This document shows positions 43,271 through 54,200 of a stretch of 64,000 nucleotides of DNA, in pieces. The stretch is from contig CAIUWK010000102.1 in assembly GCA_903902855.1 (NCBI GenBank), forward strand, positions 1 through 64,000. Reading direction: 5' to 3'. Both the position numbers and the translations under genes were made by a program. The notes beneath the pieces are model-generated. The model was not told the DNA's origin, searched no databases, and saw only the letters and a program-made list of their open reading frames with translations. Every line of letters starts with the position of its first letter. Positions within the stretch are counted from its first letter, which is position 1. This DNA is from an uncultured Geobacter sp. (GTDB lineage: Bacteria > Desulfobacterota > Desulfuromonadia > Geobacterales > CAIOGM01).

Positions 43271-44314
43271 CTACCACTCCACTCCCAGCATGGTGCAGTT
43301 GAGCCCGCTCCCGATCCCCAGCAGCGCGACCCGGTCGCCGGGGAGAAGAACTTCCCGCTCATCCGCCAGGGCCATGGTGAGGGGGAGGGAGACGGTCCCC
43401 ATGTTCCCCAGGAATTCGTAGGTGGTGAAATCCTTTTCCGGAGAGATCCCCAGAGCAGTGAGAATGGCCCCCTGGTGGGCCGAACCCACCTGATGGCAGA
43501 TCACCCGATCCACCTGGTCGGCGCGCCACCCCACCTCCGGCAAAAAATTTTCCCAGGTACGCCGCCCCAGTTCGACCCCGTAGGTCATCACCTTCACCGC
43601 ATCGGTGCGCATGGACTGGACAACCCCGCCGGACCCATCGGGGACAACCCCCCAGAGGCAGAGATCGTGATGTTCGGGAGCCGCCAGATTTGCCCCCCCC
43701 AGGAGACGATGCCCGCGAGAAGAGCCGAAGGAACCGTCGGTGAGGAGGACCGCCACGGCCCCGGAACCGCCGGTGAGGGTTGCCAGGGAAGACGCGAACT
43801 GTTCCATATCCCGCCGGGCCAGCATCCGGGCTATGGTGATTTCGTTGATCTCCCGGGCGCTCTCGCAGGAGACGACCAGACCGGCCCGGATCTGCCCCAG
43901 TTCGATCCGGTTGGCCACGTCCAGGATACCGTTGAGTACCCCCAGACAGGCATTGGAAATGTCGTAGATCGCCGTATTCCCCCTGATCCCCAGCCCTGCG
44001 GCAACGCGGCAGGCGGTGGCAGGCTCGAACTGCTCCCGACAGACCCCGGTGTAGGTGAGGACGCCGATCTCCTGGGGGGAGATGCCGGCGGCAGCCAGAG
44101 CCTTCTCCCCGGCGGCGATGGCCCCCCGGGAGAGGGGATAGCCCGGCTCCCACCAGCGCCGCTCCCGGATACCGGTCAATGCCTGCACCTGTCCCGGCGC
44201 CACATGAAGCGCCCGGTAGAGAGGCTCCAGACGGGCCTCCAGTTCGGAGGTACTGACCACCACCGGAGCCAGTTCGTAGCCAAGGGCCGCGATCTGAACA
44301 TTGCGATATTTCAT
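43271..44314 (-). CDS. oleA: OleA: head-to-head acyl condensing enzyme
   Basis: This 347-residue KASIII-like thiolase has the nucleophilic cysteine in ISNACLGVLNG (about 125), His in VICHQVGSAHQG and Asn in FLGNMGTVSLP, completing the catalytic triad. OleA performs a non-decarboxylative Claisen condensation of two activated fatty acyl chains, giving the 2-alkyl-3-keto acid. FabH would make a 4-carbon product; the long N-terminal NVQIAALGYELAPVVVST is OleA-like. It starts 3 bases after pfa3 with GAGGG upstream, so the fatty acid synthase and OleA are made from one message. Confidence 0.92.
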   Translation of the reverse strand: MKYRNVQIAALGYELAPVVVSTSELEARLEPLYRALHVAPGQVQALTGIRERRWWEPGYPLSRGAIAAGEKALAAAGISPQEIGVLTYTGVCREQFEPATACRVAAGLGIRGNTAIYDISNACLGVLNGILDVANRIELGQIRAGLVVSCESAREINEITIARMLARRDMEQFASSLATLTGGSGAVAVLLTDGSFGSSRGHRLLGGANLAAPEHHDLCLWGVVPDGSGGVVQSMRTDAVKVMTYGVELGRRTWENFLPEVGWRADQVDRVICHQVGSAHQGAILTALGISPEKDFTTYEFLGNMGTVSLPLTMALADEREVLLPGDRVALLGIGSGLNCTMLGVEW

Positions 44315-44316
44315 CG

Positions 44317-47300
44317 TTATCCCTCTATCTTCAGGGTGAAATCGTTCATCTGGTAGATTAGTTTCCCGTCCACGGAGAGGAAGCCGTCGACGGTGAGGAT
44401 GCGATTTTGGTCATCAACGGCGGTAATCCAGGCATCCACCGTGACGCGACGGTTGGTGGGGACGATCTGCCCCCGATAGAGCCAGCGGTGTGGCCGCTCC
44501 GGAACCGCGGCAACGAGAAATTCACCCTCGCGCCACCCCCACCGCTCCACGGCGGCAAACTTGAGGAGTTGGAGAAACGATTCCAACCCCAGGGAACCGG
44601 GGGTCACCGGGTCCTGGTAGAAATGTGCCTTGAAGAACCACTCGTCCGGATCCACCTCTTTGATCCCCCTGATAAAGCCCAACCCCACAGGGCCACCATC
44701 GGGGATGAACAGCTCCACCCGGTCGATCATCCGGAGTTGCCGGTCAGGAAAAGGTGCCGCCATCGGGTAGGGGAGGCTGCGACTCCGCTCGATCTCAGCC
44801 TGGGTAGGGTGATACGGTTTTGCCTCCCGAATCCCCACCTGGTTGGCCAGCGCCTCGGGGGAGAAGAAGCCGAACATGGTTTCCCCTTCGTAGAGCACGC
44901 CATCACTGTCGGCCACACTGAAGTCGAACTCCTGGATGATCATCCCGCCACTGGTGGCCGCCTTTGTCAGGGTGGCGGTGGCGGTCAGAACCCCGCTCTC
45001 CGGGGTCACCGGGCGGTGCTGGACGGCGGTTCCCCCCAGATTGCGGAAAGAGAGATCCGTGGGGGTTGTAAGGGCCGATCCCACATAGGCGGCCAGCCAG
45101 CCGCAGGGCTGGAGTGCCACCTCCAGGAGGATCGCAAAAGGCATAATGGGTTGCCGATCGGCGGCAAAGTACCAGACGTCCGTGGGGACCATATACTGTG
45201 CCTCGGCCAGGGCGCCGGCCTGCATCCGCCACGGCTCCCCCTTGATGGCGGTGACCCGGTCCATGAACTGGAAGGGGGGACCGGGAAGTCGGGCTATCTT
45301 TCGGTCATGGTCGAACATCCGGTACGGTTGACCGAACCCCTCGGAGGGGTTGCCGTTACTGTAGGCCAGGATCTGTTCCTTGGTGTAAATCGCCGGTTTG
45401 AGTCCGACTTCCGACTCCCCGGGTTCAGAAGAGGGAGAGGAAAGGAGATTTCTCCCCCCATGCCAGAGCGTAACCAGAGACTCCTTCGTGCTCCCGGTGA
45501 GACGGACCGACATGTCGGTGATCTCCACGATGGGCTTCCCGTCGGCATACATGAGAGCGTCCACCACGGCAAAGGGTTCCGGCCGGTACCCCAGCTCACG
45601 GATGGTGACTTCATAGGTCACCACCTTTGTGGATTCCAGAACCTGCCCCCGGCAGCAGAGCCGGCTTGCCACCCCCGGCACCGGTTCCCAGGCTGCGCCA
45701 CCGGACTCCGCCACCCACCCCATCCGGAGCAGGAAGATCCGGAGGGTATGAAGGCAACACTCGTACATGAGGGTGCCGGGCATGACCCGGTCATCCACGA
45801 AGTGACAGGTGATAAACCAGTCATCCGGGTGGATGTCCGCCTCGGCCCGGATGAGCCCCAGACCGTACCGCCCGCCATGGGGGTTCAGCTCCATGACCCG
45901 GTGAACCAGCCGCATCCTCCCCCCAGGAATGGTGAGCGGACGCGCCAAGGGAAGCCCGCTAAAGGAGTCGCCGAAACAGCCTGCCAGATCCCCGTCACGC
46001 AACCGGTCCACCTGCCGAGCATCGTACGCTTCCCGTCCCATGGGGACCAGCGCTTCCCAGTCGTCCGGGATGGTGCCTGTCTCGGGGCGGAGTTCCAGAA
46101 GCGGTCGAACGATCCCCTTCCCTGCTGCCAACTCCCCGGTGGTGAAGAATCCGGCACAACCGTCCCTCATGGAAAGAAGCGGCTCTCCGTTCACCGTGGC
46201 TTCGAAGAAGAAGCGGAAGAGATGGGTCTCCCCCTGGCGAAAAAACCGTTGGATACGGATGTCGTAGCTGATGGTCTCCCCCGGTGCGGGCAGCCCCCGG
46301 TGGAAGGTGACGACGGCGTCCAGAAGCCGGTAAACCGCCTCCCCTCTGGTGATGAAGTCGATCCCCAGATAACCGGAGAGGAAGAGGTCGGCCTGACCCG
46401 CCTCCACGGCGATGCAGGTTGGGATCCGCCCACCATCCAAGTACCAGCCATCCCGCAGCACGTCATGCTCCGTCACCACCCGACCGCTGGACATGGAGCA
46501 AGCCTCCCCCTCCAGGGTCACGATCCGGTCCACCAGCATGAGCGGTTCATCGGGAAGCCGTACCCGGGTGGGAAAAGTGTCGGCCTCGGCAAAGGTCGGC
46601 CCCAGCATCCTGGCCACGGAACCGCGGGCGAATTCCAGACACATCTCCCGATCAAAGACGCAGCTCCCTCCCCCTTGACGGGGGAGGGTTGGGGAGGAGG
46701 TGAGGTCGGCAGGAGCAAAAATGTCGGAAGATCCTCCCAGCGCAGCCACCAGAGACGCCTGTAGTGCCAACCCCTCCGCCATGGCAAGAGTAAGGCTCTT
46801 CGCCACATCCAGATAGGCTTCATGAGCCTTAACCTGCGCTCCCTGAGCAGCCGCAAAGCCACGAATGATGGCATCCAGAGAAGAGTCGGAATCGCCGGTG
46901 ACATCAGCTCTACTCAGCACCCGGGCTCTTCCTTGAGCTACGACAGCTGTTCCCTGAACAGAGGCCAAGGGAGGGGGCATCGGTGAACAAGCCCTGCGCT
47001 GCGGCAGAGAGGGGAGGACAAATGACGCCCCGCCGGGAGTCACCCGGATCAGCTGTTTCGAGGAGGCAACCGTCACCGGCACAGGAGCGTAGAGAGACGA
47101 GAGATCCAGGGGAACCCGCTCGCTTGCCAGGTGAGCCAGCAGCCGGACAAGAGCCGATACCGGTTCCTGACCGGCAGAAAGCACCGGTCGGGCAAGGTGG
47201 GGGCGTCCCGCCAGAATCCGGTCGATCATCCGGCTGCAGGAACTCCCCGGCCCCATCTCCAGGAAAAGGCGGATACCGTCATTGTAGGCGGCATCAATGG

Positions 47301-50300
47301 TGGCAGGGTAATCGATCCCCTCAATCGCCTGGGCCAGGATGGCGTCGGCTGCCAGTTCCCGATCCGGCAGGTAGGAGCGGTGCCAGGCGCCGCTGTAATA
47401 GCTGATCCCCTCAGGGGGGGTGGTGGGAAAAAGGTGCAGTGACCGGTACGGTTCGGCGACCCCTTGAGCCACCTCGCAGTGGACCGTGGTGACCCCGGCA
47501 AGGGGGAAGAACCGGCACGCCAGGGAGGCGACCAGACGGCCGACAGCGGCGGCGTCCCCTCCCACCACGCACTCCTCCGGAGTATTGACGATGAGAAGAT
47601 AGACCCGGGGGAAGAGATGCAGTGTCTCCCGGACCCGGTGCGCGGAAAGATCCACCACACCGATGCTCCAGGTTACCTCTTCCCCTTCCGGGAGTCCCCA
47701 GGCTTGACGGGCGGCCCGGCACTCCCCGGCCAGATCAAGGGTGAAGAGGGTGGAGTCCTCCATCCGCTCCCGCATCCCGTCCCGATCCTGCCAGGCGCGC
47801 AGGGCAAAGAGCCCGGCCGACTCACCCAGACTGTACCCGATGACCGCCTGGGGGGTTACGCCAAAGCTCCGGATCAGATCACCGGCAGCGCAGCCGACAG
47901 CAACCTGGCCGAATATCACGGCCCGGGCATCAGCATCCAGCTCCGCCTGGGGTGCGCCGTTCCAGAAGAGCTCCGGTTGGAACTGCCCCCGGAGAAAGCG
48001 GTTTTCCCCATCCTGTTGTCGGCAGATCTCCGGCCAGCGGGCGGAAAGTTCCGCCCCCATTCCGGGATAGTGATTACCGGAACCGGGAAAGATAAAGGCG
48101 ATCCTCCCCCGGCTCCCCAAGGGAGTAGTCGTGTAGAAGAGCCGGTCGCGGAGTGCCGGGTGTGACGTCGGCACCTCCCCGGCAACAAGTGCCTTTTCTC
48201 CCAGATCCAGGAGCGTAACCAGCTCTTCAGAATTCCGGGCAACCAGGGAAAGCGCCAGCGCTGCCGCCGGTTCTCCCTGACTCCTCTCATGCCGGAGTCG
48301 GGCAAGTCGTCCCAGGTCGCTCTCTCTTCCCAGTTCCCGCCGAAGAGAGGAAAGCTCCAGCGACAGCTCCTCCGGGGATTCTCCGGTGAGGATAAAAAGC
48401 GACTCTCCCACCGGACCCAGTGGCGCACGACGCTCCTCCCGGTTCCGGGGATGGTCGTGGTCCCATCCCTCCAGGACCAGATGGCCATAGCTTCCGTCAA
48501 CACCGACGACACTTACCCCGGCCCGGCGAGGGCCATCGGCCCGGTTCCGGAGCCAGTAACGGGGGGTGGCGGGGAGAAAGAGCGGACCGCTGCCGGAAAG
48601 CTGGGGAAGAGGGGTTGCGGCGCCACGGCAGGGGGGGATGAGCTCCTGATAGAGCGCCAGACACCCCCGGACCAGTGAAGCGAGTCCCGAGGCGGCGCCG
48701 GCATGTCCGATCTCCCCCGCCAGGGCGGAGACGGCGCAGGAGCGATGCTGTCGCTCTTCCGTAGCAAAGAAGGAGGCGAGGGCCGCCGCCTCCATCCGGT
48801 CCGATGCCGGGTGGCCGGAGGCGTTTGCCTCTATATAATCGACAGTCCGGGGAGAAACCCCAGCTTCGGCATAGGCGCGCCCCAGGGCAACGCCATAGGC
48901 GGTCTCATCCGGAGTAACCGTCTCACCGGCGGCAAGGCCGATCCCCCTGATGACCGCATAGATCCGGTCCCCGTCACGCTGAGCGTCGGAGAGCCGCTTG
49001 AGGACCACCGCTGCGGCCCCTTCGCCAACGATGCTCCCGTCGGCTCCGGTGGAGAAGGGGTGGGCCGTCCCGCCGGGCGAAGACGGCCGAACAGCATGGT
49101 TGCCAAGGGTCGCCCGGAGGTCGCCGGCCAGCTCCACTCCCCCCACCAGTGCCCGGTCGATCTCCCCCTTCCGGAGCAGGCGGACCGCCGTTGCCAGGGA
49201 ACTGATGCCGGAACTCTCCTCGCTGGAGAGGGTAAAGCTGGGCCCACCCACCTTGAACTCCCGGGCGATCCGGCTGGCCACGACACTCCCCAGCGCCCCC
49301 ATGGTCCGGTTGGCGGTGAGGGGGGGGCCGGCGGCATCACGAAGCCGGGCACTCCAGGCAGCCAGCTCCTCGGGGGTCAGGTCAAGGCCGAGCTCGGCGG
49401 CCCAGGCGTTCAGGTCCCTCCCCAGGGACCAGCGGTGACTGAAGTTCGTGCTGTTGAGATCCAGGGCGATGCCGATGAAGAGACCGGTCCGCAGGTTTCC
49501 CTCCCGCCCCACTCCGGCATCGGCCATGGCACCGGCCGCCGTCTGGAGCATGAGGAGCTGCTGGGGGAGCATCTCTTCCAGCTCCTTGGGGGGGATCCGG
49601 AACTGCTCCGTTGCCAGGGGCACCTCGTCCAGATAGAAACCGGCAAAGGGAGTCTTGTCCAAACCATTTTCCCGGAACCAGCTGCTCTCCTGCGCCCCCC
49701 ACCATCGCCGGGGAGACGTGGGGAGTTCATCGTTTCCTCCCCCCAGCACCCGCTCCTGAAAGGCCCGCAGCGACTGCCAGGGGCCGAAGCGGACGTCCAT
49801 ACCGACCACGGCAATGGATTCATTCGGGGCTCCGGTTTCGCTCAACCACCGGGCCGTCGCTTCCGACTCTTGAGTACGAACCCTGAGTGCATACCCTGAA
49901 CTCGTTCCCTGAGCGGAGTCGAAGGGCCACTCCTCCACCAGGAGATGGGCGTTGATACCGCCGAAACCGAAGGCGCTGATACCGGCCCGCCGCGGAATCC
50001 CGTCCTCCCGCCGCGGCCAGGGTTCGGATGAGGTGAGTACCCGAAAAGGGCTCTGCTCCAGGGCCATCCCCGGTTGCGCCTTGGTGAAACCGGCTGTGGG
50101 GGGGAGGGTCTCCGCCCTCATGGCCAGGAGCACCTTGGTGAGGGCCGCGGCGCCGGCGGCGGTGAGGAGATGGCCGATGTTGGACTTCACCGAACCGATG
50201 ACACACCGCTTCCCCGTAGAAGAATGTTCGCCCCAGAGCTCCTTCAGGCTGGCCACCTCCACGGCGTCCCCCACCGGGGTCCCCGTGGCGTGGCACTCCA

Positions 50301-51267
50301 TGAGCTCCACATCGCCGGGAACCCAGCCGGCCTGTTCGTAGGCAGCGCGCATGGCACGGAGCTGCCCTTCGGAGAGGGGGGCCAGGAGGCTCCCCCCCAC
50401 ATCGTTGGCCAGACCGATCCCCCGGATGATCCCGTAGATCCGGTCCCCCTGGGCCACGGCGTCTTCCGTACGCTTGAGGAGGAATATTCCTCCCCCCTCC
50501 CCCACCACCAGACCATCGCCGGCGGCATCGAAGGGGGAGCAGATCCCCCGCTTGGAGAGGGCGCGGAGCTGGGAAAAACCCATCTGAGTGTAGAGTGGGT
50601 CGGGTCGGGAGAGACCGCCGGAGAGCATGGCGTCGGCCCGGCCGGAGAGGAGCTCATCCACGGCCAGCTTGATGGCATAGAGGGAGGAGGCGCAGGCGGC
50701 ATCCAGGGTGAAGGAGCCGCCACCCAGACCAAGCGCCTGGGCCAGGATACCGGCGGGAAGGCCGGCCACGTAGCGGTTGAGGGGGTTTGTGGCGCCGTAG
50801 TCAACGGAATGACCCAAGAGCTTTTCGGCAAAACTCCTTCCCAGGGTTTGTCGGGTCAAAAGCGCCGAGGTCTCGCTGGGGAGAGCCAGATTGCCGATGA
50901 TCACGCCGATGCGGGAGCGGTCCAGCGTAGCGGTGACGCCGTCATCAAAGGCCCGTTTCCCGCAATGAACCAGCAGCTGAAAGAGCGGGTCCAGCCCGGC
51001 CAGGAGGGTCGGCTCCAGGGCCACCCCCGAGAGGTCGGAGAGGGGGGGAAGGGTGTCAATGAAGCAGCCGCTGCGGGAGTAGAGATGGTCCACCGCACCG
51101 ACCTGGGGGGAATAGACGACCTCCGGCGGGACGGACCAGCGCCCCTCCGGAACCTCCCGGGCCGCGCTGCTGCCGGAGCGGATGTTTTCCCAGAAGCTCT
51201 CCAGGTCCGGGGCATCGGGAAAGATGCCGCCGATCCCCACCACCGCCACGGTTCCGGTATACGGCAT
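44317..51267 (-). CDS. pfaC: PUFA synthase subunit: KS-CLF-AT-DH-DH (Pfa3/PfaC-like)
   Basis: Domains of the 2316-residue protein in order: ketosynthase (about 5-450, active Cys in LDAACASSLY near 192, HATGTPVGD); a chain-length-factor-like second ketosynthase (about 480-940), in which the Cys motif is replaced by SSEESSGIS; an acyltransferase (about 1030-1340; FPGSGNHYPGMG, Ser in GYSLGESAG near 1147); then two FabA-like dehydratase didomains (about 1560-1960 and 2000-2310), with HFVDDRVMPGTLM and HFYQDPVTPGSLG. It extends and dehydrates/isomerises the growing polyene. The internal AT makes it like the myxobacterial Pfa3, replacing a separate PfaB. No ACP and no acylglycerolphosphate acyltransferase domain is seen. 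Confidence 0.9.
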   Translation of the reverse strand: MPYTGTVAVVGIGGIFPDAPDLESFWENIRSGSSAAREVPEGRWSVPPEVVYSPQVGAVDHLYSRSGCFIDTLPPLSDLSGVALEPTLLAGLDPLFQLLVHCGKRAFDDGVTATLDRSRIGVIIGNLALPSETSALLTRQTLGRSFAEKLLGHSVDYGATNPLNRYVAGLPAGILAQALGLGGGSFTLDAACASSLYAIKLAVDELLSGRADAMLSGGLSRPDPLYTQMGFSQLRALSKRGICSPFDAAGDGLVVGEGGGIFLLKRTEDAVAQGDRIYGIIRGIGLANDVGGSLLAPLSEGQLRAMRAAYEQAGWVPGDVELMECHATGTPVGDAVEVASLKELWGEHSSTGKRCVIGSVKSNIGHLLTAAGAAALTKVLLAMRAETLPPTAGFTKAQPGMALEQSPFRVLTSSEPWPRREDGIPRRAGISAFGFGGINAHLLVEEWPFDSAQGTSSGYALRVRTQESEATARWLSETGAPNESIAVVGMDVRFGPWQSLRAFQERVLGGGNDELPTSPRRWWGAQESSWFRENGLDKTPFAGFYLDEVPLATEQFRIPPKELEEMLPQQLLMLQTAAGAMADAGVGREGNLRTGLFIGIALDLNSTNFSHRWSLGRDLNAWAAELGLDLTPEELAAWSARLRDAAGPPLTANRTMGALGSVVASRIAREFKVGGPSFTLSSEESSGISSLATAVRLLRKGEIDRALVGGVELAGDLRATLGNHAVRPSSPGGTAHPFSTGADGSIVGEGAAAVVLKRLSDAQRDGDRIYAVIRGIGLAAGETVTPDETAYGVALGRAYAEAGVSPRTVDYIEANASGHPASDRMEAAALASFFATEERQHRSCAVSALAGEIGHAGAASGLASLVRGCLALYQELIPPCRGAATPLPQLSGSGPLFLPATPRYWLRNRADGPRRAGVSVVGVDGSYGHLVLEGWDHDHPRNREERRAPLGPVGESLFILTGESPEELSLELSSLRRELGRESDLGRLARLRHERSQGEPAAALALSLVARNSEELVTLLDLGEKALVAGEVPTSHPALRDRLFYTTTPLGSRGRIAFIFPGSGNHYPGMGAELSARWPEICRQQDGENRFLRGQFQPELFWNGAPQAELDADARAVIFGQVAVGCAAGDLIRSFGVTPQAVIGYSLGESAGLFALRAWQDRDGMRERMEDSTLFTLDLAGECRAARQAWGLPEGEEVTWSIGVVDLSAHRVRETLHLFPRVYLLIVNTPEECVVGGDAAAVGRLVASLACRFFPLAGVTTVHCEVAQGVAEPYRSLHLFPTTPPEGISYYSGAWHRSYLPDRELAADAILAQAIEGIDYPATIDAAYNDGIRLFLEMGPGSSCSRMIDRILAGRPHLARPVLSAGQEPVSALVRLLAHLASERVPLDLSSLYAPVPVTVASSKQLIRVTPGGASFVLPSLPQRRACSPMPPPLASVQGTAVVAQGRARVLSRADVTGDSDSSLDAIIRGFAAAQGAQVKAHEAYLDVAKSLTLAMAEGLALQASLVAALGGSSDIFAPADLTSSPTLPRQGGGSCVFDREMCLEFARGSVARMLGPTFAEADTFPTRVRLPDEPLMLVDRIVTLEGEACSMSSGRVVTEHDVLRDGWYLDGGRIPTCIAVEAGQADLFLSGYLGIDFITRGEAVYRLLDAVVTFHRGLPAPGETISYDIRIQRFFRQGETHLFRFFFEATVNGEPLLSMRDGCAGFFTTGELAAGKGIVRPLLELRPETGTIPDDWEALVPMGREAYDARQVDRLRDGDLAGCFGDSFSGLPLARPLTIPGGRMRLVHRVMELNPHGGRYGLGLIRAEADIHPDDWFITCHFVDDRVMPGTLMYECCLHTLRIFLLRMGWVAESGGAAWEPVPGVASRLCCRGQVLESTKVVTYEVTIRELGYRPEPFAVVDALMYADGKPIVEITDMSVRLTGSTKESLVTLWHGGRNLLSSPSSEPGESEVGLKPAIYTKEQILAYSNGNPSEGFGQPYRMFDHDRKIARLPGPPFQFMDRVTAIKGEPWRMQAGALAEAQYMVPTDVWYFAADRQPIMPFAILLEVALQPCGWLAAYVGSALTTPTDLSFRNLGGTAVQHRPVTPESGVLTATATLTKAATSGGMIIQEFDFSVADSDGVLYEGETMFGFFSPEALANQVGIREAKPYHPTQAEIERSRSLPYPMAAPFPDRQLRMIDRVELFIPDGGPVGLGFIRGIKEVDPDEWFFKAHFYQDPVTPGSLGLESFLQLLKFAAVERWGWREGEFLVAAVPERPHRWLYRGQIVPTNRRVTVDAWITAVDDQNRILTVDGFLSVDGKLIYQMNDFTLKIEG
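46664..46705. repeat. GC-rich inverted repeat in a pfa3 linker
   Basis: CCCTCCCCC (46666-46674), loop TTGAC, GGGGGAGGG (46680-46688), followed by TTGGGGAGGAGG. Read in frame on the minus strand it codes TSSPTLPRQGGGS between AT and the first dehydratase. This looks like a dispersed intergenic repeat captured in frame. Confidence 0.6.
49868..49926. repeat. Dispersed repeat captured in the KS-CLF linker
   Basis: The DNA CTGAACTCGTTCCCTGAGCG with flanking repeats of CCTGA-type words is read on the minus strand as PFDSAQGTSSGYALRVRTQ. This peptide is typical of translated intergenic repeats rather than a folded domain. It lies between the first KS and the CLF of pfa3. Confidence 0.55.
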
Positions 51268-51269
51268 CC

Positions 51270-54200
51270 TCAGGCGGCCCCCAACCGGGGGAGTTCATTA
51301 TGCCGGAAGGCCCGCTGAAGGGAAGGGTCGATGACGCACTCATAGCCGTTGAGCCGTGCCACCAGTTTCCCCGTCTGCCGATCCAAAAACTCCATATCCG
51401 CAGTGGCCCCATGCTCCCGTTCCGAGGTCACCCGGATCACCACCTGAACCCCGTCCCGGGGGAAGGAGCCGGTGAACTGGCGATACCGTGCGGCAAAGGT
51501 GGGAAGTGAGCCGGCGGAGAACCGTTCGAAGCTCCAGAGGATCATCATCTGAAAGGCGCTGTCCAGAACCAGCGGATCGGTGAGCCAGTCGCTCCGGAGC
51601 GGCCGGTTGATCCAGGTCGCCGGCTTGGGCGCCCCCTTCACCAGGGCGGTGATCCCCTTGGCGGAGCAGTTGAGCACCTGCTCGATCCCCTGGAGATCGG
51701 GACCATGGAAGAGCCGCTCCCTGTGGTAGATCTCCCCTTGCAGCGGCTCATAGGGAGTGGCCGGCAAGTCGCCGATGGAACGGAGCCCCTCGGGGAGCCG
51801 CGTGGCCAGGACGATCTCGGCCCGGGCATGGAGGAGAGAACCGGCAGGGCCGTTACTCCGAAGTTCCACGGGGACCAGGTGGAACGATTCCCGGCGGGCC
51901 CCCCTTCCGGCCATTACCTGGAGGGTGCAGGGACTCTGCCGGTCAAAGACGACCCCCTTGCAGATGCGGAGATCATTAAAACCGTGAAAGCGGAATCCCG
52001 GATTGCCATGGAGCGCACCGTGGGCCAGCCACTCCACGATCACCGCCATGGGGACCACCGCCTTGCCGTCCATGACATGGGAGCGGAGGAAGGGGTAGTC
52101 GTCCAGGGTGAGGGTCAACGACAACGCCTCGGTGAGCGGCTGTGACGGCAGCGGGTCGGGCCGGGTTGCACAGTCGTCACCGCTCCCGGAGAGAGCCACC
52201 ACCTCCACCGGGGCATCCAGGGCTGACAGCTCCCTGACGAGAAAATCGCCCCCCTCGGCAAGGCCGATGAGTCCGACCCCTTCGTTGGCAAAGAGTTTTT
52301 TCAGGGCCGGGGTAACCATCCCGCCGTCCCAGGGACCCCAGTTAATGCTCACCGTCCGGCAGCCGGGACGGCGGCGCGCCTCTGACTGGGCCAGCTTGTT
52401 GAGGACCTCGTTGGCAACGGCGTAATCGGCCTGACCGGTGCGCCCCAAACGGCCGGTGGTGGAGGCGAAGAGAGCGATGAAGCGCAAGTCATCCCCCTGG
52501 GTTGCGTCCAGGAGGTTCCGGAGACCGGAGACCTTGGTCCCGAGGACAGCCGCGAACTGGTCCCGACTCTTGTCGATGATGAGACGGTCGGCCAGCACCC
52601 CGGCGCCATGGACGATCCCCCGGATGGGACCGTGGTCCCGGCGGATGGCGGTCAGGAGATCGGCCACGGCCCCGGCATCACGGATATCTAGGGAACGATA
52701 GAGCGCCTTCCCGCCGGTGGCCTCGATGCGGGCCAGGGTGGCGCGAAGCTCCCGCCCTGCCAGCACCGCCTGGTAACGCGCCTCGATCTCCCGGGGGGAG
52801 AGTTTTTCCCCTGCGTGGACCAGGATGGCCCGCTTGATGGGGGAGTCATCGGTGAGGGGGGCAAGCCATGCCGGTTCGGCCTCCGGTTCCGGACTTCTCC
52901 CCATGAGCACCAGGAGGGGGCGGTAGGCTTCGGCCAGCGCCAATGACGCCGCCGCCGTCACTCCGCGACCGCCGCCGGTGACGAGAATCACCTCGCCGGC
53001 CTGAACGGGAACGGTTGTCGACGGGGACACTGCCGGAAGGGGTGAGAGTCGGAGAGTGATCCTTCCCGCCGGCGTCAATCCCACCTCCACCGGACCGGGG
53101 GTGAAGAGTTCCCCCGCGATGGCGTCGGCCTCCATGACCCCGGTGGCAAATCCTCCCAAATCCATGGCCTTGCAGGAGACCTCCGGCCACTCCCGGGCGG
53201 CGGTCTTGGCCAGCCCGGCCAGTCCACCGGAGAAGGGATCAAGCAGAGAGCTGCCGGAACCAAACCCGAAAAAACCGTCCAGGCGCGACACCGTGGCAAA
53301 GATCGCTCCGCCACCGGCGGCGGCGCGGCGAAGGGCCGGGGCCGCGCTCTTCAGGAGGAGGAAGGCGTCTTCGAGAAATCCTTCATCCGCGCCGGCATGG
53401 GGGGTAATGATGACCAGGCCGGAGATGTCCGCGGCCGGGGCGGCGTCTTCTGCTGTGGCCATATCCACCAGGCGGACCGCCTGGCCCCGTGCCCGGATGA
53501 GTCTGGCCAGCTCACCGGCACAGGGAGAGCCGTCGTCGGTCACCCAGAATTCCCCTGTCCCCACCGTTGCCAGCGTCAGGAGTGAGGGATCAAGAGGGAC
53601 GGTGATGACACTGCTCCGATTGACGATGCCGGCAGGACCGGCTTCCACCGCCGGAGGGGGGGGGGCTGAAACATTTTGCAGAGGCGAGGCATTCGTCCCC
53701 CCTCCGCAGGCATTACCTGCGCCGAGAAATGCGGCGATATCCCCCAGGGTCCGGAGATTCCCCATCTGCTCCGGGCCGATGACCGGCGCGGAGGGAAGCC
53801 GTTCCTGGAGGGCCGAGAGGATCTCCACCCGCTTGATGGAGTCGATCCCCAGGTCCGAATCCAGCCCCATCTCCAGCTCCAGCATCTCCACCGGGTAGCC
53901 GGTCTTCTCGCTCACCACAGAGAGGAGCGTGCCGGTGATACTGTCCGATGTATCGGACTGATCGGGCCGATCAGTCCGATTTTCAGATGCTGCGGCGTCG
54001 CTGCCGAGAAACCTGGCGATGTCGGCGAGGGTCCGAAGAGATCCCATCTGCTCCGGGCCGATGATCGGCGCGGAAGGAAGCCGTTCCTGGAGGGCCGAGA
54101 GGATCTCCACCCGTTTGATGGAGTCGATCCCCAGGTCCGAATCCAGCCCCATCTCCAGTTCCAGCATCTCCACCGGGTAGCCGGTCTTCTCGCTCACCAC

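Noticed and set aside
44407-46764. 785-codon open frame antisense to pfa3
   Set aside because: GC-rich shadow of the dehydratase region, with no ribosome site and no recognisable protein character.
50074-51318. 414-codon open frame antisense to the pfa3 ketosynthase
   Set aside because: Shadow frame; composition is repetitive and unlike a protein family.
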